Of a DNA stretch of 64,000 bases, positions 1-11,206 are shown piece by piece. Within the stretch, counting starts at the first letter, position 1. Every line of letters starts with the position of its first letter. The notes beneath the pieces are model-generated. The model did not search any database. It was not told where the DNA came from and saw nothing but the letters and a program-made list of their open reading frames with translations. The translations under genes were made by a program, and so were the position numbers. The DNA comes from Gordionus sp. m RMFG-2023 (Eukaryota > Nematomorpha > Gordioida > Chordodea > Parachordodidae). Location: NCBI RefSeq assembly GCF_954871325.1, contig NC_088777.1, positions 20,623,366-20,687,365 on the forward strand, read 5' to 3'.

Positions 1-665
1 ATAAATTACAGAATTTAAAAATACTAATTAAGCACTAAATAATGGAGGAAAACCGGATGTTTAGTACTATTATAGTTTTTGTTTTGGCACGTTGCCATTA
101 TTTCTTTTTTTCGCTAATAACTTTTTATTCTTAAATTCGGCTACAAAACTGATTGAAGCACTAACCTCTACTAACGAAGCACTAAAGAATGATATAAGTT
201 TCATCGTTAGTGCTTTCATAATTTTCCATCCGAAATTTGACCTCTAAAAATTTCTTTAGCGTGTTACAATTTTTTCATATGACGGTTAAAAAAATAAATT
301 ACGGAATTTAAATACACTAATTAAGCACTAAATAATGGCGAAAACCGGATGTTTTGTACTATTATAGTTTTTGTTTTGGCAAGTCGCCAATATTTGTTTA
401 TTTTTATTTTTTTCGCGAATAACTTTTTTCCCTTAAATTCGGCTACTATCCGGATTGAAGCACTAACCTCTACTTACGAAGCACTAAAGAATGATATATA
501 TTTCATCGTTAGTGCTTCCAATCGACATTTAAGCGTGAAGTTGGCACAAATTTTTATTTTTGCTTATAACTTTTTTTCCTTAAATTCGGCTACTAAACGG
601 ATTGAAGCACTAACAAGCACTAACGAAGCACTAAAAAATGATATATAATTCATCGTTAGTGCTTC
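1..665. repeat. Nested tandem repeat with hairpin arms
   Basis: A unit beginning at 1 recurs from 294, so the larger period is about 293 bp. A shorter core, from a 'ttaaattcggctac' stretch to a 'tcatcgttagtgctt' stretch, occurs three times, near 131, 433 and 577. Each core contains an inverted pair, AAGCACTAAC then GTTAGTGCTT about 45 bases later, so each can fold back on itself. The short peptides readable here are shadows of the repeat. It lies directly upstream of the zinc-finger segment at about 670. It could be the left end of the MULE that follows or an older satellite. No matching arm was found on the far side of the MULE. Confidence 0.75.
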
Positions 666-823
666 CATTTGTTCGGCCAATTTCACGGACCTGTAAAAGT
701 GCCATATATTACTATTGTCGCAAAAGATGTGGTGGGAGAGCAAAACTCGCCGTTAATTGTGACTTTAGTATAACTAAATGTCATTTAGACACTTGTAAAC
801 CAATTCAAAGTAAAACTTAATTG
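666..823 (+). pseudogene. FLYWCH-like zinc-finger segment, probable first part of MULE copy 1
   Basis: A 60-codon frame (638-820) contains the spacing AIYYYCRKRC...GGRAK...ITKCHLDTC. This aligns by eye with the FLYWCH finger that follows at 1778-1960 (TIYYRCLKADC...VSKMHEHQNH): an aromatic run, two cysteines about five apart, then a histidine and a second zinc ligand about 25 residues later. Here the last ligand looks like Cys rather than His. FLYWCH fingers are the usual DNA-binding N-terminus of animal MULE transposases. The likely reading is a separate exon or a duplicated finger of the same transposon, separated from the next finger by a minisatellite. It could also be a remnant of an unrelated MULE. 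Confidence 0.45.
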
Positions 824-950
824 TAATTATATATTATTATATTTTAGATGTTTCACCTTTATCATCAAACATTATCTTAGAATAACTGAGTTCAAATTTT
901 CAAGTTAAAAATATTTTATCACATAATTATAAAACAATAAACTCAAAATC

Positions 951-1373
951 ATATAGATGTATCTCAAATATCTTCTCAATCTTATGGAGAATCTTTGGCC
1001 CTCTCAAATCCAAATTAAAAATATAAATAATATTAATTAACTATAAATTAAATAGATGTATCTCAAATATCTTCTCAATATCATGGAGAATCCTTGACCC
1101 TCTCAAATCCAAGTTAAAAATTATAAATCATATTAATTAACTATAAATTAAAATTATAAATCATATTAATTAACTATAAATTAAATAGATGTATCTCAAA
1201 TATTTTCTCAATCTCATGGAGAATCTTTGACCCTCTCAAATCCAAGTTAAAAATTATAAATCATATTAATTGACTATAAATTAAATAGATGTATCTCATA
1301 TATTTTCTCAATCTCATGGACAATCCTTGACCCTCTCAAATCCAAGTTAAAAATTATAAATAATTTTAAATAA
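951..1373. repeat. Minisatellite, four units of about 100 bp
   Basis: Four head-to-tail copies start near 951, 1051, 1186 and 1286 with 'tagatgtatctca' and share 'ccctctcaaatccaa' in the middle. The second unit is longer because a 'ttataaatcatattaatta' block is doubled inside it. The copies differ at only a few positions, so the array is fairly young. It lies between the two FLYWCH-like segments and would be an intron repeat if they belong to one gene. The stretch 1374-1777 holds no gene that I can see. Confidence 0.85.
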
Positions 1374-1777
1374 ATATTATAATTTTAGGTACAACATATT
1401 ATATAACCATTATCTAAACACAAATTTTAAAATAGGTTATACTCAAAGTCATTCAGCTTACACATCCCCTCTCTGCTCATATATCTCCCCATATATTCCT
1501 GATTTTCAAAGTAACATTTTTATAACAAATCAATTTAATCTATAAAATATAGATGCTCCCAACATATCAAATGATTTCTATATATCTCCACTTAATTCAG
1601 AAATAGAAAGTAATAATCTTAATGAAAATATATATATCACTATATATATATAGGCAATTATTTTTTAGAAAATATGGATAATCATGGATTTGCAGAATCT
1701 CTAATAGATTTTAATGAAAATATATAAATTTTTGGTAAATTTCTATATAAACATCTAAAAATTTTCTTATATTTTAG

Positions 1778-3018
1778 AGGAATCGACATTTATCGATAGC
1801 CAAAAGGGCAAAGCATTGCTCTTTTTTCAAAATTTTCTTTACCGTTATAACGGTACATACAGGAATACAATTTACTACCGTTGTTTAAAAGCTGATTGTA
1901 AAGTAACGTGTAAATATATTCAGGGATACACAGTATCCAAAATGCATGAACATCAAAATCATGCTATACTTTTTCTCAAATTAAAAACCTTGCAAACAGT
2001 AAAAGCAACGGTACAACAAAATCCTTTAGATACAAGGATAAATTTATATCTAAAGGCATTAAACCAACAATGCTCTGAAGATCCAGATTTAATCAATTAT
2101 CCAGGAGCCTTACCACCTTTTATTTCCGTTAAAAATAAAATTAACCGTGTTTTAAAACAAACCAGGCCAAATATTCCCATTAGCAATGACACAATTGTAT
2201 TGACCACTGAATTGATAACAACATTCAGTGGTGATAGCTTCTTAATAAAAAACAATAATAACAAACTTATTGTATTTGGGTCTGTCATGTTAGTCAGTTT
2301 ATCATCCTATACAAAATTCATTTATATGGATGGGACTTTTTACACATGTCCACGTTATTTTAGCCAATTATATACTATACATATCATCATGTATAATCAA
2401 ACGATGATCCCTATGATATATGCACTTCTTCCAGATAAAAGGAAGGAGTCATATATTGAGATATTTCAAATAATCGTGGAATATGGGACATTGAATGGTA
2501 TCCAGTTTTTTACCAGACATGGCACAAACCGACTATGAAGCAGGAGCGATATCTGCTCTACAATTTGTATTTCCCAATATTTTAGTAAAGGGTAAAGTTT
2601 AAATTATATATAGTTGTAACATAATTAATTTTTAAACTGCTTCTTCCACTTTACGCAGGCCATTTGGCGTAAAGTTCAGCATTTAGGCTTAGTCAAGCAG
2701 TATAAAGAAGAGACTGCTGTATACACTATTGTTCGAAGGATGAGTGTACTACCTTATGCAAGAGAGAAGACATTCAAGTGGTCCATGATTCTTGTGTAGA
2801 TCTAGCAGCCAATGATCCGTTAATATTAAGTTTCTTAATATATATGGATACTACCTGGATAAATTCTGATGCAATCTTTCCTCATCAAATTTGGACCAGG
2901 TAATTATTTCATTTTTATTAATTCCTCACAATTTATTAACATTTAATACATTGTTTGGTATTAGATATAAGATTCAAGGTCCTCGCAGTAATAATCATCT
3001 CGAAGGATATCACCATTC
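1778..3018 (+). pseudogene. MULE (Mutator-like) transposase with FLYWCH finger, copy 1
   Basis: DNA transposase of the Mutator-like superfamily, which cuts and pastes its own element. A good splice acceptor (ttatattttag) precedes 1778. The first part encodes a FLYWCH zinc finger (FLYRY, YYRC, HEHQNH) and then the MULE DDE core: MDGTF with the first catalytic Asp, FSQLYTIH, and YALLPDKRKESY. A TDYEAGAISAL stretch near 2528-2560 carries the second Asp region. From about 2638 the frame resumes with CFFHFTQAIWRKVQ, the conserved C-x2-H segment. A GT...AG intron at 2900-2963 fits, rejoining at SNNHLEGYHHS. The gene is broken by frame changes near 2590 and 2790 and by the element inserted at 3019-3550. 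Coding resumes after that insert. Confidence 0.88.
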
Positions 3019-3550
3019 CAGCTTCTACATGAGCGGGAGGGGTAGGAACAATTTGCATCCTATTTTTTTTGAGGAGGGTAGGGGGTAGGCGGCTTTAATG
3101 GGGGTAGGATAAATTTTGAGATGAAATAGGACAACATATATTGCTGTAAAAAATTAATAATTTTATTATAAAACTATTATAATACAATTCATCGACCAAA
3201 TCTATATATTGCAAACAATCATACACATTGTTTTCCAAATAAAACTTTCTGAGATATTTCAGCAAGCTCATAATGTTATAATAATGAATTCATTGTAAAT
3301 AATGGAGGTTTAATTGAATTCTCTAAAAAATATCCTATATATTTACAAAATATCGATAGTTGGTAGTAGAGATAGATTAATTTAAGTTATCCTTTATAAA
3401 TTCTCTGAAAAGAGTATCATTATAATTAAAAAGATGGAAATAAGAATGGAGAAACAGCGCCGTCGAAGGCTGCAAATTTTTTTTAGGGGGGTAGGGAAAG
3501 GTTTTTGAAGGGGGTTTGCATCCAGTGAAAATTCTGTCATGTAGACGCTG
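3019..3550. mobile_element. Non-autonomous DNA transposon with 8-bp target duplication CACCATTC
   Basis: The insert is flanked by CACCATTC at 3011-3018 and 3551-3558. Its ends are inverted copies: CAGCTTCTACATGA at the left and TCATGTAGACGCTG at the right. An 8-bp duplication and CAG tips are typical of hAT elements. No transposase can be read inside, only G-rich blocks near both ends and AT-rich filler. It splits the C-terminal part of MULE copy 1 exactly, because HHS before it and the HHSLKRMAKNAH stretch after it share the duplicated bases. It is therefore younger than the MULE. Confidence 0.88.
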
Positions 3551-3558
3551 CACCATTC

Positions 3559-3655
3559 CCTCAAGCGAATGGCAAAAAATGCTCATCGGACATATATTCA
3601 TTAATTCGCGTTTTAAAAGATAACCAACGCCTGACAGAACGTTATACAAATCAAT
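3559..3655 (+). pseudogene. C-terminal remnant of MULE copy 1 after the insertion
   Basis: Immediately after the target duplication the DNA again reads as MULE: HHSLKRMAKNAH in one frame, then YSLIRVLKDNQRLTERY in the next, so there is one frame change. This matches the region downstream of the conserved NNHxEGWH motif in this superfamily. The same segment is seen in MULE copy 2 at about 9470-9580. Nothing recognisable follows, and the right end of the MULE element is not identified. Confidence 0.7.
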
Positions 3656-3937
3656 AACGGGGAACTAGCTACGGTGAAAAATAAAAAATATGTGATAATT
3701 AATAAAAAAATTGTAAACTTAACAACATTATATGATATTACTTCTAATTTTTTTTTTATTGATAGAGTGTCTGATTTAATAAAATCATATTAAATATATT
3801 ATTAAATTTAAAATAGTTGTAGATATATTGTTAATAAAAAATTTAATATAAAATTGATAAAAGAGACCAATATACTAGGTGTTTCGATTGAAATGATACT
3901 TTATTTTACTTATTCATAACTTTGTAAATTTTTTGTT

Positions 3938-4013
3938 TACGACAGGATTTTCACTGGATGTAGATATCCATCATAAATCTATATACCTCCTCTCCCTAAA
4001 AAAACTTCGCAAA
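3938..4013 (-). repeat. Inverted copy of the right end of the 3019-3550 element
   Basis: Read in reverse complement, this stretch contains CATCCAGTGAAAATCCTGTC and a run of thymines followed by GGGAGAGGAGG. It matches about 75 bases at 3471-3547 (CATCCAGTGAAAATTCTGTC and a similar T-run plus G-rich block). It is a second, fragmentary copy of that transposon's tip in opposite orientation. From 4014 to 4740 I see only AT-rich sequence with no gene. Confidence 0.7.
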
Positions 4014-4739
4014 TAAAAGAATACTCCCTCTATAACTTCTCTACTATCATCTCGTTAAATATTATTAATATAAAAAAGTTACTTTTTAAAGCATGAATTC
4101 ATTTAATAAAATCCATTATATACAATAATGCATTATTATAATATATATTTTGGCATGATTTTGAGTACACTGATAGAATGCCTGATAGCACATAATTATC
4201 CATAAATAAATTCCTTTTGAAAATAATGACTATGATTATGTGTAAGATATAAATTTGATCATTGTGTTGACAACATAGTAGGGTTTTACTATATTTTTAG
4301 TCGAAAAATGTCACCTTGGCCTCGGGGTTATTCTTAAAAGCAACTTTAATTTAGATGAAATATAAATTAGATCATTTTAATATTAACATATTTCTCCGAA
4401 GGGCTGCTTAGAAATATACCATATAAGTCGATATTTATGAAAGTATTAATTTATAATAAACCCAATGTCATTTATAATTTATATAAAAAATCTATGGAAA
4501 AAAGAATATATATTATAGTAAGTTAAAAAGTTTATGGAAAATTTTATAAAATTCATAAGCAATATTATGCTTTACATTTTCTGTAAAATCAGATTTTTGA
4601 ATTTAAAAAGCGTTCAAAGTTTTTCCGGAAAAAATACAATGCGGTATATTTTACAAAAAAAATTATATTTTCTTTTTAAGTTTTGTTAACTTTTTTTTTA
4701 TAAGTGCTAAATTATTTATAATTATATTATAGTTTATTA

Positions 4740-5165
4740 TATTATCATTAGGATATATATTTTTATTAAGTATTTTAACTATTAAAGAAATTTTTAAATG
4801 ATATTTAAAATAATTACTAAATTTGTAATAATATAATTTGTAAGATATATATTTGTATTAAGTATTTAATATAACTATTGATGGAATTTTTATTGTCATT
4901 TAAAATATATATTAAATTTGTAAAATGCTTGCTTAATAATATAATTTGTAATTATAGACTTAAATTTATTATAATTTCACCCACATAATATATTTGTATT
5001 AAGTATTTAATATAACTATTGATGAAATTTTTTATTGTCATTTAAAATATTTATTAAATTTGTAAAACGCTTGCTTAATTATATAATTTGTAATTATATA
5101 CTAAAATTTATCATAATTTCACCCATAGATATATATTTGTATTAATTATGATACAACTATTTGTT
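4740..5165. repeat. Tandem repeat with period near 142 bp
   Basis: The phrase 'atatatttgtattaa' recurs near 4844, 4987 and 5128, each time followed by 'aactattgatg' or a variant and, in the complete units, by 'cgcttgcttaat' and 'aatttcaccca'. A shorter, more degenerate unit begins near 4751. No coding sequence is present. It behaves like a small satellite in old transposon-derived DNA. Confidence 0.75.
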
Positions 5166-5487
5166 AATTATTATTTTTCTAGTGGTATTTAATTTTTTAT
5201 TATTTTTAGCGATTATTACTTTTGGCGATTTAGAACGGGAACCATAATTTAAATAATAAAAGTCAATTAAGCTTCAACTGTTAAAGCTAAATTAATATTT
5301 AGTGAGTGATATTGTTATATTTTTAACATAGAATTTGATTGCAAGCTGACATAAAATCTAATCTAATAATTAAAATAATATTCATTTAATAAAAATTAAG
5401 ATAGTCTTATTAATTTTTTTAATAAAATATCTATATATTACTTAATAGAATTATAAAAGAAATTATTCAGAGGGCAATTAAAAAAAT

Positions 5488-5606
5488 TTATTTTTAGCTC
5501 AAGGAGATATTAAGGAGCCATTTAAAAAAAATTTTTGCTTCAGGGGGCCATTAAATTTTTCAGGGGGCTCGAGCCCATGCGCGCCCCCTCCCTAGCGACG
5601 CCACTG
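5488..5606. mobile_element. Truncated hAT-type MITE tip ending CGACGCCACTG
   Basis: The sequence ends with GCGACGCCACTG at 5606. Read backwards it gives CAGTGGCGTCGCTAGGGAGG followed by GGGCTCGAGCCCCC. The complete MITE at 9759-10030 starts CAGTAGCGTCACTTGGGGAG and then has a related GCTCGAACTCC block, so both belong to one family. The expected left partner and a matching flank for TTCATTAT (5607-5614) were not found. Confidence 0.6.
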
Positions 5607-5706
5607 TTCATTATGATTTATGTGAAATATAAAATTGTATTTGGAAACTTAAATTTTAGTTAGATTTTATGCAAGTAGCTATAGAGGTTCTATAAAGTAT
5701 TCTTAC

Positions 5707-7414
5707 TACTGTTGTAAAATAGCGTCAAAAAAGTAACATTCGTTACGATAGCGAGTAACGGTAAAGTACTTTTTTTGAGTAATAACAAATGTTACTCTTT
5801 AATTTACATTTTTTCCTATGAAATATTTTAAAAAAGAAAAACATATTTTATTATTATAAAATTACTTTTATTTATTTTTTAAAATAAATAATTTAAACCG
5901 AGTTTTTAATTCAAATCAACCACCCTTCCTTAATTTTTATTTTAAATTCTAGTTGAATTTTCAGTCAATTGTTAATCTAATTAATATTTAATCAAAATTC
6001 AAAGTAAATGTTAATAATAATATTATTGTTCTATTTTATAATTTATTTTAAGAATATTATATCTATAGTACTTACTTATTCAAGCGAAGATGATTTAACC
6101 CTTCCCTGTCCCCAATTTGAAGCATATTTTACACTAATAAGGTAAATTAAGGATACAAAGTCTATACTTTGTAACTGTAAATTATGACCCAACTCAAATA
6201 TCTCAACCTCAATGTCCAGCACTTTAAACATAAAAGTATAAGGTAAAAAGATGATTTAATAATTTATTATTATTTTAAACATTACTTTAATAATAGAATA
6301 ATCATGAGTATTTATTAAATAACCATTATAATAAGTATTCTTTCATAATATTTTGAAAAACTTAATAATGAAATTAAAGTATAATTTTATAGGTTATGGA
6401 ACCGATTGCTACGGCTCTTTCAATTTTAGAGAAAGAAGAAAGCATTTGGAATAACTCACTCTCACGATAACTATTATAATATTAAAAATTAAGAAAATGT
6501 TTTTAAATAATTTTCAAGTTTTGTAAGCCTCTTATTAATTCCGTCCTGGAAGGCATAGATAAAAGGTATACAGTTCAAATATTGCTTACAATTTATATTT
6601 TGAATGTTTTTTTCAATAAATTCAAACACATCTATAAAGATGAATATATAATATCCTCAATAATTCACCCGCTCTTTAAATTGGATTGGTCTTGGATAAA
6701 ATTAGAGGTCAACAAAGGAAGAATTTATTTCCAGTTTGAGAAAAGATCTTGATAAAAGAAAGATCAGACTTAATTCCTTTCCAACACACATATTAAAATA
6801 TTTTCTGAAAAAGATAAAAAAAATTTTGATGAGAAAATGAATGAAGATCCTTGTGAAGATGATCTATTAAGTTTTTTTCATAAGATAAAATATTTTTATT
6901 AAATTCCCCGAAATAAAATTTTTATTTATTAAAAATATAATACAACTAACTCTCCTATCCTCTGCGTCATGAACGTGTGTTTAGCACGGTGAAAACTGTT
7001 TTGAGCACTAAGCGCTCTTATTTGTCTGATCAAAATTTAGAAAATCAATTTTTGCTAAAAATAAATAAAAAATTGTTACAAAAATATGTTATCTTATATA
7101 TTATATATTATTTTTGTATAATTTGATTTATATTATAATTATATATATGAAAATATTTTTATAAAAAGATCTTGTCTTATTATATATTCTTTTTGTATAG
7201 TTTTATTTATAATAAATTGTAGGAAAAAAGATTAATTTTTTTTGTATATAATATTTAAATTTTTAATTAACGAATAACCCGTTACTTTTTTTAATAGTTA
7301 ATAACGCGCGATCCTTTTTAAAAAAGGCAACGAGTAATGGTAACAAGTTCCTTTTTTCAGACATAACGAGTACCGGTAACGCGTTTCTTTTTTGTAGTAA
7401 CGTTTACAGCACTA
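5707..7414 (+). mobile_element. Degenerate hAT transposon, 1.7 kb, target duplication ATTCTTAC
   Basis: Perfect 8-bp flanks ATTCTTAC lie at 5699-5706 and 7415-7422. The tips are TACTGTTGTAAA and TTTACAGCACTA, which match as inverted repeats at 10 of 12 positions. Sub-terminal regions are full of GTAAC/GTTAC motifs. Inside, + strand transposase relics survive: an ILSSIIHPLFKLDW-like segment near 6650 and the hAT dimerisation region ERVFSTVKTVLSTKRSYL near 6975-7060. Most of the transposase is unreadable, so it is an old, dead copy. Confidence 0.9.
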
Positions 7415-7422
7415 ATTCTTAC

Positions 7423-7662
7423 TAATAGATTAAAGGCAAAATTAATAATATTGTTATGTTATATTCGAAAATATATTCAGATTAGGTTATTTTTCCATTA
7501 TACACAGAGTACATGGAGAAATGTTATCACTATATTATTGAAATACCTCTATAATAAGGATCCCATAGCTAGGACTATTGTAAGAAGAGTGTGTACTACC
7601 TCTTATAAATACTGATTGAATTGAATAAATGATATGGCACTAGATATCACATATATATATAT
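7423..7662 (+). pseudogene. MULE transposase fragment, copy 2, left part
   Basis: The frame reads FFHYTQSTWRNV, then about 15 residues later DPIARTIVRRV, corresponding to FFHFTQAIWRKV and YTIVRRMSVL of copy 1. It is interrupted at 7671 by a hAT element and continues after it. Upstream parts of this copy are not recognisable, and the hAT at 5707-7414 lies directly to its left and may also be an insertion in it. Confidence 0.75.
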
Positions 7663-7670
7663 CTCATTGG

Positions 7671-9293
7671 CAGAGTTGTTAAAGGATCGAATCAAAAGAT
7701 CGTCGATCCTGGATTCGATCCTAAATTTGTCAATTTTCCTGGATTCGGAATCCTGACCTCAAATTGAAGATCGTGATCGAGATCTTTTTCTTAAATATTC
7801 GATCCCGATCCTTTTAAAAATTAATTTTTTACTTAAAAACCAACAAATAAAATAAAAATTTTGAAAATTAAATTAAAATATTATTTAAAAAAAATATCTA
7901 TCTACATCATATTTTATCAACCACCATTCCACCATATTTCAAAAATTTCATTTCTTCAATTTTTGGAAGTGATTTAAAGCCTACAAATACAAGTTTTATT
8001 TATTTAATTTAATTTAATTATATTATAATATAAATAAATCTAGGTTTTATTAATGTCCTCCATTATAAATTTAGAAGATGATTCTTCTAATAGTACTACT
8101 ATTGATATGACAGTAGATATAGGTGAGAATGAGAATCTTTTACCATTTCATAATTTACGTAAGTATTTTACTCTATGTGAAAAGGATGGAAGTAACCAGA
8201 CAATGATCTATGCAAAATTTTCTTTATGCAAAAACAAGATTTCCTCCTCAAAGATTAGTAGCTCAAATTTAAAGAGACATCTAAAAGTTTATTTTAAAAA
8301 TATAATTTTTATTATTTATGAAAATAATTAATATATTTATCTATGTGCTAATCTTAATTATAATAATCATATATTAGAAGAAAATATTCTAAATTTGGTA
8401 TTTTAAGAGAATTTATATATGACCTTTTTAACCAGTTATAAATAATATTATACCTTAATATGTTTAACAAAATTTATGTTGATACCTTTATTCATAAGTT
8501 CTTATATTATTAGATATCAGATATCTGCAAAATTTATTAAAAAAATTAGTAAAATATTTTTAACAGGTCCGGTCTACTAAGCCTCTGATATCTGGTAAAA
8601 TTTTAATGAGCCTAATAGGCATTAAAAATTATTAAATTTAATCAATATTATACAATTGGTCAGGCCTGACTGTAAAATCTAAAGGGCTAACTTTTGCAGA
8701 TACCTGATTTATATGAATGAACACTTATTAAATAATAAATTAATTATCATTTATTAATATAGATTTCCTTCACTATATGATGACAGTAATATATTGGCAT
8801 CAATAATTCACCCAAAATTTAAGCTTAATTGGCCTTTTATTAATCTGCCACAAAATTTGTTGCTAAAAGAAAGGTTAATTGCCCATTTAGAAGATATATA
8901 CAGGGTCAACCACATGCAGATCCTTCAAATGAATGCATGGATGAAATAGATACCTTTTTGGGGAAAAATACATCAAAAAATGCTCTTTCAATTAATAATT
9001 TTTTTATTCTAATCATGATTCAGTAAATATTTTTAATAATTATGTTAATTTAAAATTTTTTTTTATTGAATATAACACACCCTTGCCATCAAGCGTTCCT
9101 GTGGAGCTCTTGTTTAGTAAAGCTTAACATGTACTTAATGAAAAACGTGGATGTTTAAATGATGATAATTTTGAAAAAATTTTATTATTAAAGGCTAATT
9201 TTAATTATAAATTCGATCCTGGATTTCGATCCTATTTTTTAAAAAAGATCGTGATCGGGATTCGATCTTTTTAAAAGTATCGTAACAAGCCTA
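7671..9293 (+). mobile_element. hAT transposon, 1.6 kb, target duplication CTCATTGG
   Basis: CTCATTGG flanks it at 7663-7670 and 9294-9301. The left tip is CAGAGTTGTTAAAG and the right tip read inward is TAGGCTTGTTACG, imperfect inverted repeats. Both sub-terminal regions carry repeated GATCGxGATC-like words. An acidic N-terminus starts at 8053 and is followed by a BED-type finger relic (FSLCKNK...SSNLKRHLK). At about 8765 comes ILASIIHPKFKLNW, and at about 9080-9200 the dimerisation segment LPSSVPVELLFS...LNEKRGCL. Stops interrupt it, so it is inactive. It sits inside MULE copy 2. Confidence 0.92.
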
Positions 9294-9301
9294 CTCATTG
9301 G

Positions 9302-9660
9302 TGACACTCAGTTGCCACCAATGATGGCAACGTTAAATAATCTTCCCCTTACAGATAGTTTTTTCTATACATGAATGAAATCTGGCTCTGTATACTAAAT
9401 ATATAAATTAAATTAATAATTATCTATTATTTAATAGGATAGAATTCAATGTTTTATCAAGAGATATGGTACATCTGGACCAAGGACAAATAATCATATT
9501 GAGGGCTGGCACCCTGCTTTAAACAAATCTGTTAAATCATTGCATCCTAATAGAAATATATATGAAAGATCATACAAATACAAAATTAAAGAAGGTGGAA
9601 CTAGACCTAGGAATGGCCTTAAAGAAAACCTATAACAAATATAAGAAAAAAAAAATAAGA
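9302..9660 (+). pseudogene. MULE transposase fragment, copy 2, right part
   Basis: Continues the fragment at 7423-7662 beyond the inserted hAT. It contains LPPMMATLNNLPLTD and then RYGTSGPRTNNHIEGWH, the conserved C-terminal motif that copy 1 has as SNNHLEGYHHS, followed by SVKSLHPNRNIYE. A GT...AG intron probably separated the two, as in copy 1. The gene is broken by stops. From 9661 to 9758 nothing is recognised. Confidence 0.82.
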
Positions 9661-9758
9661 AATCTTACAAATAAATATAATTTTGGAATTATAGACAAAT
9701 ATACATTTGTTAATAAAGCCTACTATTATATTAAATGAATGTATAATTATAATATAGA

Positions 9759-10030
9759 CAGTAGCGTCACTTGGGGAGGGAGAGGGGGGAGGCGCAGAGG
9801 CTCGAACTCCTCCCCCCCCCCCTAAAATTTGAAGAGCCCCTCAAATTAAAAATTTTTTTATAATAAAAGATAAAAAATAAGAACGTAATTTTGGATAATT
9901 AGCTTAAAAAAAGAAGGTTATTTTAGATAATGATAGTGTTAGCTAAAAAAAATAAATAAGGTAATTTTAAAAATAATGCAAAAATTTTTTTTTGAGCCCC
10001 CTTAGATTGTAAAGGCTCGTGACACCCCTG
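9759..10030. mobile_element. hAT-type MITE, 272 bp, target duplication AATATAGA
   Basis: Flanked by AATATAGA at 9751-9758 and 10031-10038. The tips are CAGTAGCGTCAC and, read inward from the right, CAGGGGTGTCAC. G-rich and C-rich blocks follow within 70 bases of the left end. The centre is AT-rich with no coding capacity. Fragments of the same family are at 5488-5606, 11161-11206 and about 15110-15149. Confidence 0.9.
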
Positions 10031-10560
10031 AATATAGACGATACAAATTTATAAATAAAAGCCTATGATTATTATCAATTAATTTCATCTAAAAGTTATA
10101 TTAAGAAATCGCTAAGGTTAACAAATCCTGCTTAGTGGAAAAGTGAACATATTTATTTTATGTATTATTTTAAATAAGGCAAAAATAATTTAATTGATTT
10201 TATTTTTATTGCATATATCAGTAACAATAAATAAGAAAATTCATATTTATTTTATTATATATTTTTCACTTGCTCATATTTTCCTTAATAAATATTTATA
10301 AAAATTTAGGTATAAATAGATTTTAAATTATATTGTGTGCATATAATTGCTTCTAGAGATTCTATTGATAATCTATTCTTCTCATTTATCCATTGACTAT
10401 AGATTGAAGAAAATATTCTTTAAATTAGCATTATGAGCTGGTATAGTAAATAAGCTTGCTATAATTATCAGTTTACTATGTTGCTATTGAAATATCTAAG
10501 AAATATTGAGTCCATTTCTGGTAGAGAGAAAGTTTTGTATATTCTTCACAATTCATTTTA
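10031..10560. other. No gene seen
   Basis: AT-rich sequence without an open frame, repeat unit or transposon tip that I could support. Confidence 0.5.
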
Positions 10561-11164
10561 TTGTAATAAATAATTTAAGGTTGCAGAATTGATCAAATTG
10601 CTTTGACTCCTTTAATAAAATATTTTTGTATTTCAATAAATTGATAAAGTTCTCTAACGCTGATCACTTAACATTTTTAATTTCTATACATTGGAATCAT
10701 TCAAACTCTTCTAAAGATTCTGACCAAAGATCTAAATATTTAATATATCTAAATACATCTAATAAATTCTCTTAAATATCTACTTGGATTTTTTGTCTCA
10801 TTTTCATATTTGACTCAAATATTGATTTTACTATTAATGAAAAACGATTTCATTTTTTCTTTCAACTAACAAATGTTTTAATGATTTAAATGGTAAAATT
10901 TCAATATCTGTATTATTTTCTTTCTCAACTAATTAAATTTTTTCATCAAACACATATACATCAACATCAAGGATTAAGCAAACCATAAATATGCTTCGTT
11001 CAAATTATTTTCAAAAAAATGTATGATAATATAACGTGGATTTATAATTGAAAGAAAGTACGATTTTAATACTTCATACATTTTAAGAAATCGTTGGACA
11101 CAAGGAAGAGAAAGCCTTCGTGTTTCTGAGTTATAAAGAAGTTGTTTATAATCAAGCTCAACTA
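10561..11164 (-). pseudogene. hAT transposase fragment, reverse strand
   Basis: The reverse-strand frame ending at 10974 reads TRRLSLPCVQRFLKMYEVL, then KSYFLS and FFENNLNEAYLWF. This is the central part of hAT transposases of the ZMYM/DUF4371-like group, where a T-R-W-x-S-L motif precedes a conserved K-x-Y-F. Further along, at about 10560-10720, ENFINLLKYKNILLKESK and KQFDQFCN fit the same family in degenerate frames. The Trp of the TRW motif is replaced by Arg. The fragment abuts a MITE tip at about 11165. Element ends are not found. Confidence 0.7.
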
Positions 11165-11206
11165 GGGACGTCACCAGCCTTCACAATCTTAGGGGGCTCA
11201 AATCAA
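11161..11206. mobile_element. Solo tip of the 9759-10030 MITE family
   Basis: CTAGGGACGTCACCAGCC followed by TTCACAATCTTAGGGGGCTC matches, read in reverse, the right tip of the MITE at 9759-10030 (GAGCCCCCTTAGATTGTAAA, GGCTCGTGACACCCCTG). Its other end is not visible nearby. Confidence 0.55.

Noticed and set aside
1-665. CRISPR-like or satellite array reading of the left-edge repeats
   Set aside because: Unit lengths are irregular (144-302 bp), spacers are not unique, and the context is a eukaryotic transposon region.
2097-2288. 63-codon reverse-strand frame
   Set aside because: Antisense shadow of the MULE transposase.
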